The position numbers were made by a program, and so were the translations under genes. This document shows, piece by piece, positions 4,651-10,060 of a stretch of DNA of 10,060 bases. This DNA comes from Candidatus Parcubacteria bacterium (GTDB taxonomy: Bacteria > Patescibacteriota > Patescibacteriia > JAACEG01): the NCBI GenBank assembly GCA_023142625.1, contig JAGLJD010000027.1:1-10060 (forward strand). The letters run 5' to 3'. Every line of letters begins with the position of its first letter. Within the stretch, counting starts at the first letter, position 1. The notes beneath the pieces are model-generated. The model was given only the letters and a program-made list of their open reading frames with translations, was not told the DNA's origin and did not search any database.

Positions 4651-6792
4651 CTACACCTTATAAACTTTTCTGTCTTTAAACTCCGCTTGTTTAGAGTCGT
4701 TCCATTGCTGGACAGGGCGAAGATAGCCGACTACTCTTGAATAAACCTCGCAGTCAATACCGCAATCTGGGCATTTAAAATGCTCGCCTGACAGATAGCC
4801 ATGAGTCGGGCAGACACTAAACGACGGAGTGATTGAATAATAAGGGAGGCGGTATTTTTCAGCGATTTTTTTAACTAAATTTTTTGCCGCTTTTGCGGAA
4901 GGAAGCCGTTCGCCGATAAAGCAATGCAAAACAGTGCCGCCTGTATATTTTGTCTGAATTTCATCTTGCAAATCAAGCGCTTTAAAAAGATCGTCTGTGT
5001 AGCCGACAGGCAAATTTGTTGAATTCGTATAATAAGGAGACGCTTTCTTTTTTAAAACTTCTTCTTCGTTGGCGACGATAATATCAGGATATTTCTTTTT
5101 ATCAGTGTTGGCAAGCCGCCTTGTTACGCCTTCAGCCGGAGTTGCTTCTAAGTTATACAGATTATTAGTTTTATTTTGGTAATCAACCAGTTTATCGCGC
5201 ATTTTGTCCATAATTTTCAAAGCGAATTTTCCGCCGTCTTGCGAAGCGATATTTTTATCCATTAAATTAAGCAGCGCTTCGTTCATTCCGTTAATTCCGA
5301 TTGTTGAAAAATGGTTTTTCCAATATTGCCCGAAACGGCTGTAAATTCCTGTTAGATAAAATTTAGCGTAAGGATACAGCCCTTTCTTGCTTAAATCTTC
5401 CAGTATATCTCTTTTAATTTCCAAACTTTGAAACGCGGTGTCCATTAATTTTTCCAATTTTTCAAAAAATTCTTTCTTGGCTTTTTCTAAACTGTTCGGA
5501 TGCGCTTTTTTTGCTAAATATCCTAGCCGAGGCAGATTAAGCGTAACAACGCCGACAGATCCCGTGAGCGGATTTGCCGCAAAAAGACCGCCGCCTCTTT
5601 TTCTTAATTCGCGGTTATCCAAGCGCAAGCGGCAGCACATGCTTCGCGTGTCGTCAGGACTCATATCGGAATTTATAAAATTTGAAAAATAAGGGATGCC
5701 GTATTTTGCCGTCATTTCAAAAACTTTTTCCATCACGGGGCTGTCCCAGTCAAAATCTTTTGTGATGTTATAAGTCGGAATTGGAAAAGTAAAAACTCTG
5801 CCTTTCGCGTCTCCCTCCATCATAAGTTCCGCAAAAGTCGTGTTTATCATATCCATCTCTTTTTGAAAATCGCCGTAAGTCTCTTTTTTCGCTTCTCCGC
5901 CGATAATAACATTTTTATCTTTTAAAGTTTTCGGAGCAGATAGATCCATTGTTAAATTTGTAAACGGAGTCTGAAAACCTACTCGAGTCGGCACATTGAT
6001 GTTGAATAAAAATTCCTGCAGAGCCTGCTTGACATCTCTGGAATTTAATTTGTCGTATCTGACAAACGGCGCTAAAAATGTGTCAAAATTAGAAAACGCT
6101 TCCGCCCCGGCAACCTCGCCCTGCAAGGTATAGAAAAAATTTATTATTTGGCCTAAAATTGTGCGAAAATGCTTTGCTGGCTTTGCTTCCACTTTTCCGC
6201 TTACGCCTCCAAAACCTTTAACTAACAGATCATATAAATCCCAGCCAGCGCAATAAGCCGCCAAAAGCTGCAGATCGTGAATGTGCATATCGCCGTCAAT
6301 GTGTGCGCGCCGTATTTCGCGCGGATAAACTTTGTTCAGCCAATAATTTGAAGAGATCGCGGACGCTAAATGATTATTCAGCCCTTGCAGCGAAAAAGCC
6401 ATATTGCTGTTTTCTTTTATCCGCCAATCCGCTTTTTTCAAATATTTATCTATTAAGTCTGATGAATCTATCAACTTTTTCATATCTCTCATTTTTGCTC
6501 TTTGGTCTCTATAGAGAATATAGGATTTGGCTGTTTGAATTAAACGATTTTTAATTAAGACTTCTTCAACGATGTCTTGTATTTCTTCAACAGCCGGGAT
6601 TGAGCGGTGATGAAATTTTTTCTCTAAAATTTTTACGACTTCTTTCGCAAGCTGCTCGCTTTTTTTTAACGGATTTTTAACTTCGTCCGTCACTTTTAAA
6701 GCTTTTAAAATCGCGCTGGCGATTTTGTCATGTTTAAAATCAGCGATTTTCCCGCTTCTTTTAATGATCTGTGTGATTTTGGCTTTTGGCAT
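4651..6792 (-). CDS. nrdD: class III anaerobic ribonucleoside-triphosphate reductase (NrdD, 713 aa)
   Basis: Makes deoxyribonucleotides from ribonucleoside triphosphates under anaerobic conditions with a glycyl radical. Residues 1 to about 95 form an ATP-cone allosteric domain (KRSGKIADFKHDKI at the start). The ten-stranded barrel carries Cys181 (AAYCAGWDL) and the Cys386-Cys387 pair in SMCCRLRLDN, which fit the active-site cysteine positions of the family. RGGGLFAANPLTGSVGVV is a conserved stretch. The C-terminal metal site has Cys661, His664, Cys674 and Cys677 (CPTH...CPDC), with Cys681 nearby. The radical glycine is Gly689 in RVVGYLRP. Length is normal and all key residues are present. The ATG at 6790-6792 follows an A+T-rich leader without a Shine-Dalgarno motif. 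The activase nrdG is not adjacent but about 2.5 kb downstream on the same strand. No aerobic reductase is seen in the window. Confidence 0.97.
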   Translation of the reverse strand: MPKAKITQIIKRSGKIADFKHDKIASAILKALKVTDEVKNPLKKSEQLAKEVVKILEKKFHHRSIPAVEEIQDIVEEVLIKNRLIQTAKSYILYRDQRAKMRDMKKLIDSSDLIDKYLKKADWRIKENSNMAFSLQGLNNHLASAISSNYWLNKVYPREIRRAHIDGDMHIHDLQLLAAYCAGWDLYDLLVKGFGGVSGKVEAKPAKHFRTILGQIINFFYTLQGEVAGAEAFSNFDTFLAPFVRYDKLNSRDVKQALQEFLFNINVPTRVGFQTPFTNLTMDLSAPKTLKDKNVIIGGEAKKETYGDFQKEMDMINTTFAELMMEGDAKGRVFTFPIPTYNITKDFDWDSPVMEKVFEMTAKYGIPYFSNFINSDMSPDDTRSMCCRLRLDNRELRKRGGGLFAANPLTGSVGVVTLNLPRLGYLAKKAHPNSLEKAKKEFFEKLEKLMDTAFQSLEIKRDILEDLSKKGLYPYAKFYLTGIYSRFGQYWKNHFSTIGINGMNEALLNLMDKNIASQDGGKFALKIMDKMRDKLVDYQNKTNNLYNLEATPAEGVTRRLANTDKKKYPDIIVANEEEVLKKKASPYYTNSTNLPVGYTDDLFKALDLQDEIQTKYTGGTVLHCFIGERLPSAKAAKNLVKKIAEKYRLPYYSITPSFSVCPTHGYLSGEHFKCPDCGIDCEVYSRVVGYLRPVQQWNDSKQAEFKDRKVYKV

Positions 6793-6878
6793 AAGGTTTT
6801 GTTTATTTATTAAATATTTTTAAATTATTTTTTAAACTATTAATACTATTTATTTTTATAATATAATAAAAATATTAA

Positions 6879-6930
6879 GACGAAAGGGGTTCCTAATGGC
6901 GTAGTGCCGTAAGACTCCCCCTTTTTTGTC
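6879..6930 (+). ncRNA. compact hairpin RNA or terminator-like element between nrdD and the BRO-domain gene
   Basis: GGGG (6886-6889) pairs with the C-run at 6917-6921, extended by AAA/TTT and an outer GAC/GTC (6879-6881 with 6928-6930). Inside, ATGGC (6896-6900) pairs with GCCGT (6906-6910) around the loop GTAGT, and a 6-by-6 internal loop lies between the two stems. The T-run after the C-run, and two G-T positions that would be A-C mismatches on the other strand, suggest that the plus strand is the folded RNA. TATAAT motifs at 6857-6862 and 6862-6867 could be -10 boxes, though no good -35 is seen. It could instead end the minus-strand BRO-domain mRNA, or be part of the nrdD leader on that strand. 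Confidence 0.45.
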
Positions 6931-6936
6931 ATTTTT

Positions 6937-7758
6937 TTATTTTATTTTTTTATTACTTAAATAATTATTTTTTGAAATTATACTTTTGCCTATCTCTTTT
7001 TCCGCATCTTTTCTTGCTTTACCAGCTACCCCACCACCTCGTTTTGCAACTTTTTTATTTTTAACAAAATTGTCTGGCTTTTCTTTTTGAGAAATTTCCG
7101 TTGTTACTTTTTCGCCAAGCATTGTAAAAATCAATTCCAAGTCAGTCATATTGTCACGCAAATTCGCTTTTGATTTTGTTGTGATATTTTTTATTTTTTT
7201 GTATTCCGATGGCGTCATTCCAAAAGTCGCTTTGGAAATTTCAGCAGTCAATATCGCAAAATCGCTTTGGATTTTAATTCCTCGCTCTTTCCATTCGTCG
7301 GTTAAATTTTGTCTAATCGCCATTCCTCGCAATCGTTTATCAATCCAATCTTTTGGATAACCCTTTTGTTCGTAAATTTGTTTCATCCTTTCTTGCGCCA
7401 ATTCTGGATTTTCTATTTCGTCAATTCTTTCTTTTCCAACTTGTGCCAGCCACATTTTAAACGGCTCTGCTTTTTTGTTTGGAATTGATTGAATTAAACG
7501 AAAAGCATTTTTCAAATTTACGCAATCAGTGCTGTATTTTTTTCCGTCAGAACTTTCTAATTTCAGTTGTAACCAAATTGGGGACAACTGAATATCTATA
7601 AATTCTCTTTGCTTTACTTTTTCCCAATATTGCCTTGGATAAAGACTTTCCGTTAAAATTCCAACAATATCAACCACTGAAAAAAACCATTCGCCATTAT
7701 GCCAAGCCCTGCGAATTTGTTTGCTCTCAAAAATTATTAATTTGTTATTTTTATTCAT
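6937..7758 (-). CDS. BRO-N domain protein, DinD/phage-antirepressor-like (273 aa)
   Basis: Residues about 5-105 match the BRO-N fold seen in phage antirepressors and DNA-damage-inducible protein D: IRRAWHNGEWFFSVVDIVGIL, a central strand-rich part, then KNAFRLIQSIPNKKAEPFKMWLAQVG. The following ERIDEIENPELAQERMKQIYEQKGYPKDWI segment and the C-terminal GGGVAGKARKDAEKEIGKSIISKNNY resemble the chromosomal DinD-like branch more than true phage antirepressors. Such proteins are thought to bind nucleic acid; no catalytic residues are evident. The basic C-terminal tail is consistent with that. It starts 20 bases after the stop of the membrane/coiled-coil gene, so the two are likely one transcript, and both lie downstream of a DNA methyltransferase. 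This points to an accessory or defence-associated role, which is inference. The ATG at 7756-7758 has at best a weak GAATAGAG upstream. Confidence 0.85.
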   Translation of the reverse strand: MNKNNKLIIFESKQIRRAWHNGEWFFSVVDIVGILTESLYPRQYWEKVKQREFIDIQLSPIWLQLKLESSDGKKYSTDCVNLKNAFRLIQSIPNKKAEPFKMWLAQVGKERIDEIENPELAQERMKQIYEQKGYPKDWIDKRLRGMAIRQNLTDEWKERGIKIQSDFAILTAEISKATFGMTPSEYKKIKNITTKSKANLRDNMTDLELIFTMLGEKVTTEISQKEKPDNFVKNKKVAKRGGGVAGKARKDAEKEIGKSIISKNNYLSNKKIK

Positions 7759-7778
7759 ACTCTATTCTTAAAAATGAC

Positions 7779-8483
7779 TTATTCTTTAATCTGTTTTTCT
7801 AAATCTTCTTTTGATAATAAAAAAGTTTGTCCGCTATAAGTTTTTATTTCCTTATAATTTTTTCCGTTTAATTCTTTGTCAACAACCGACGATATCTTTT
7901 CCGTCCCTATTTTTTTATCCTTATAAATTTTATTACCTAATTTTAATTTTAATTGTTCGTCATTTTTTAATTTTTCTAAACCATCCTTTGTTTCAATTAC
8001 TTGTTTTAACCTACTGTTTTCTTTTTTTAATTTTTCAATTTCAGTATTAAAATCTTCTATTAATACTTGAAATTTTCCATCTTGCTCTTTTCGGTTTTCA
8101 ATTTCATCTCTAATCAATTCTTTGATTTTCCTTGATTCTTTTACTGATAGAGGCGTTTCATCTTCTATTTCATTTTTTATCTCTTTTTTCCATTTTCTGA
8201 ATTTTAATGTTACCCAATATGCAAAAGTAGTTATAAATGGATATATAATTATTAAAACAGCCGTAGATATTACTGGACGCGAAACTATATAATGAAAATC
8301 TAAAAAATAACCTTCAATATATTCCATTCTTTCAATAATATTTCGCGTATTATCCCCTAAAATAACATAATAAACCAATCGCCAATTCCAAGCAAACCAT
8401 GAAAAAAAGAATGTACCAGTCAGCGGACTTGTTAATTTGTCATATAATACCGCCTTAATTGATTTTTGAAATTCGTGTAGCAT
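7779..8483 (-). CDS. two-TM membrane protein with coiled-coil tail, unknown function (234 aa)
   Basis: The N-terminus, YDKLTSPLTGTFFFSWFAWNW (residues 14-34), leads into a first membrane helix at about 20-42; a second spans about 68-93. The SP..GTF..SW..WNW pattern looks like a conserved membrane module I have an impression of having seen in uncharacterised bacterial proteins, but I cannot name it. Basic residues follow the second helix (KFRKWKK), which places the C-terminus in the cytoplasm. A long charged helix/coiled coil runs over about 95-170 (KIKELIRDEIENRKEQ, then EIEKLKKENSRLK). A small globular end follows, with YSGQTFLLSKEDLEKQI. It lies 94 bases after the methylase stop and 20 bases before the BRO-domain gene. 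A membrane anchor joined to a cytoplasmic coiled coil, next to a DNA modification gene, resembles sensor/effector layouts in defence loci, but nothing catalytic is visible. Confidence 0.8.
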   Translation of the reverse strand: MLHEFQKSIKAVLYDKLTSPLTGTFFFSWFAWNWRLVYYVILGDNTRNIIERMEYIEGYFLDFHYIVSRPVISTAVLIIIYPFITTFAYWVTLKFRKWKKEIKNEIEDETPLSVKESRKIKELIRDEIENRKEQDGKFQVLIEDFNTEIEKLKKENSRLKQVIETKDGLEKLKNDEQLKLKLGNKIYKDKKIGTEKISSVVDKELNGKNYKEIKTYSGQTFLLSKEDLEKQIKE

Positions 8484-8577
8484 ATTTTTACTTTTTATAA
8501 GCCCTAATTATTTCTTTTAATAAATTTCTCGGTTTTATTTCGTATTTTTTAAATTATTTTTTAAAATTTCCATAAAA

Positions 8578-10060
8578 TTATTTATTAAATTTTTTAATAT
8601 AACTTTTTTCTTTCTCGGTTAAAGAATATCTACTCATAATACAATCATCTAATTTTTTAAAATTTATTTTTTCTTTAATTACTTTATCAACTAATTCAAT
8701 TATTTCATTAAAAGTTTTTTTATCCCAGAGGGGCAATGGCAACTGTTCTATATGGCTTCGCAAAACTTTAATGCTGGAAAACTTTTTTTGAAAAATAAAC
8801 TGATATAAAGAAGAGTTAAACAGCGCGGCAATAACTTTTATCGGATAATTTGAAATTTTTGGTATTACAATATTAGCGCTATTTAATGTTATTTTTTGTT
8901 TATTATCATAAGCAAAAATTAAATATTTTGATATAAATTTGTAGATTAACTTTTCTTTAACCCGATATTTTTCTTGCGGCGCTGCTTGCTGGAATTTTTC
9001 AGGCGTAAATTGAATATAGTTATTTGATTTTTTTAAAACAAATTTTTTAACATCTTTTCCTTTGTAAATTTTTTCATATCCGTCTTTTGGCCTATTGATA
9101 ATATATTTAGAATTATCACCTGTCACAATTCCTAACGCCCAATCGGACTGTCCTTTTAATGTTGTATGATTGACATTATAAATTTTATCTATTATCCCAG
9201 TATCAAAATCGTTAGCATGTATATTAAAAATAAAATCTTGATTATTTTTCCATCTTAACTGGTTTACCTTATAATTTTTATTTTTTTTGCAAATTTTTAT
9301 TTCATTATCATTTTTTACGCTTTTTTCTAAATCCAATCTTATCACTGGCGTAAAAACATTTTTAAATACGCGATTAAGATAAATTATTTTTTTAATATGC
9401 GTGTTATTTAAAATAATTTCTCTAATATCTTTATGCGTTTTAACATTCAAAATTGACTCTGGTAAAATAAAAGATAAAATTCCATCATCTTTTAATAAAT
9501 CAATGCCTTTTTTCAAAAAATAAGAAAAGGATTCAAAAGATGATATTTGAGGATATATTTTTTTCAATATTTCAGTATCTTGTTTTGAAAAATGCATTCC
9601 CCACGGCGGATTTGTGGCAACAACATCAAAATTTCTAATATTTTCATCGTTCAAACTAAATAAATCATAATTGCCGATTTCAAATAAAGTATTTTTACAA
9701 ACAATATTTGGAGCAAAGTCTCTATTTTTATATTTAATCAATAAATTTATCCTTGCTATTCTAACAGCTATTTCATCAATATCTACTCCGTAAATTTTGC
9801 TTGGGTCTTTAATAATATCCGCAAAAGCCAATAAAAACTGTCCTGTCCCGCAGCAAGGATCTAAAACTTTTAAATCTTTTTTTATATATTCGCTTATAAT
9901 TTCGTCAACAATATTTGACGGTGTATAATACGACCCGCTTTGAGATTTTTTCCCCTCAAGCAGCAAAGACTGGTAAATAAAGCCCAAAACATCGCGCTGT
10001 TTTGGCAATAAGCAATTAAGTAAATAAGAATATTCTTTTTTAATTTTTAATTTTTCAATT
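8578..10060 (-). CDS. N6-adenine-specific DNA methyltransferase, TaqI/Eco57I type (N-terminus beyond window edge)
   Basis: Transfers a methyl group from S-adenosylmethionine to adenine in a specific DNA site. The SAM-binding motif I is VLDPCCGTGQFLLAFA (Asp codon at 9859-9861), followed by IYGVDID, and the catalytic motif IV is NPPWG (N codon at 9610-9612). QSGSYYTPSNIV before motif I is the usual motif X region. The C-terminal half, with ILNVKTHKDIRE and then HIEQLPLPLW, fits the target-recognition domain of this group. A TTG at 10006-10008 would give 476 residues, but the frame stays open without a stop to base 10060, giving about 493 residues. LLPKQRDVLGFIYQSLL reads as continuous domain sequence, so I take the gene as truncated by the window edge. 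Whether a nuclease domain (type IIG) lies upstream cannot be seen. No separate restriction enzyme gene is visible downstream. Confidence 0.93.
   Translation of the reverse strand, partial: IEKLKIKKEYSYLLNCLLPKQRDVLGFIYQSLLLEGKKSQSGSYYTPSNIVDEIISEYIKKDLKVLDPCCGTGQFLLAFADIIKDPSKIYGVDIDEIAVRIARINLLIKYKNRDFAPNIVCKNTLFEIGNYDLFSLNDENIRNFDVVATNPPWGMHFSKQDTEILKKIYPQISSFESFSYFLKKGIDLLKDDGILSFILPESILNVKTHKDIREIILNNTHIKKIIYLNRVFKNVFTPVIRLDLEKSVKNDNEIKICKKNKNYKVNQLRWKNNQDFIFNIHANDFDTGIIDKIYNVNHTTLKGQSDWALGIVTGDNSKYIINRPKDGYEKIYKGKDVKKFVLKKSNNYIQFTPEKFQQAAPQEKYRVKEKLIYKFISKYLIFAYDNKQKITLNSANIVIPKISNYPIKVIAALFNSSLYQFIFQKKFSSIKVLRSHIEQLPLPLWDKKTFNEIIELVDKVIKEKINFKKLDDCIMSRYSLTEKEKSYIKKFNK

Noticed and set aside
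6879..6930. Known ribozyme or riboswitch (twister, hammerhead, fluoride, guanidine)
   Set aside because: The conserved core sequences of these classes are not present; only an isolated CGAAA resembles part of a hammerhead core.

Overview
This window comes from a very A+T-rich bacterial genome with tightly packed, mostly minus-strand genes. I see no convincing Shine-Dalgarno motif in front of any of the six starts I could check. Ribonucleotide reduction is by the class III (oxygen-sensitive) enzyme, so the organism is at least facultatively anaerobic. Small genes, low G+C, the dispersed palindromes and the mix of gene families together suggest an uncultured lineage such as Candidatus Patescibacteria (CPR). 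That assignment is inference, since the window holds no marker gene.

Left part (1-2180, minus strand): nrdG, a 91-residue membrane protein and an HtrA-type serine protease run as one cluster with gaps of 5 and 14 bases. The protease runs off the left edge. Next comes an RNA block on the plus strand (about 2174-2630). A promoter overlapping the nrdG start codon drives two tandem tRNA genes that end in a hairpin terminator. A second promoter then drives a ~115-nt structured RNA with its own terminator. Both tRNAs have encoded CCA and good acceptor, D and T arms, but the anticodon loops are of abnormal size (6 and 9 nt).

Middle part (2679-6792): an ABC exporter half-transporter and nrdD lie on the minus strand. 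Each is followed within 11-22 bases of its stop codon by a different palindromic repeat element. nrdD and nrdG, whose products act together, are thus separated by the transporter and the RNA block.

Right part (6879-10060): a small plus-strand hairpin RNA candidate, then an accessory-looking minus-strand cluster. It consists of an adenine-specific DNA methyltransferase whose reading frame is open to the right edge, a two-TM protein with a coiled-coil tail, and a BRO-N/DinD-like protein. This looks like a restriction-modification or mobile/defence neighbourhood.

The best candidates for something undescribed are the two odd tRNAs, the sRNA carrying the CCUCCUU anti-Shine-Dalgarno sequence, the small hairpin RNA next to nrdD, and the membrane/coiled-coil plus BRO pair beside the methylase.
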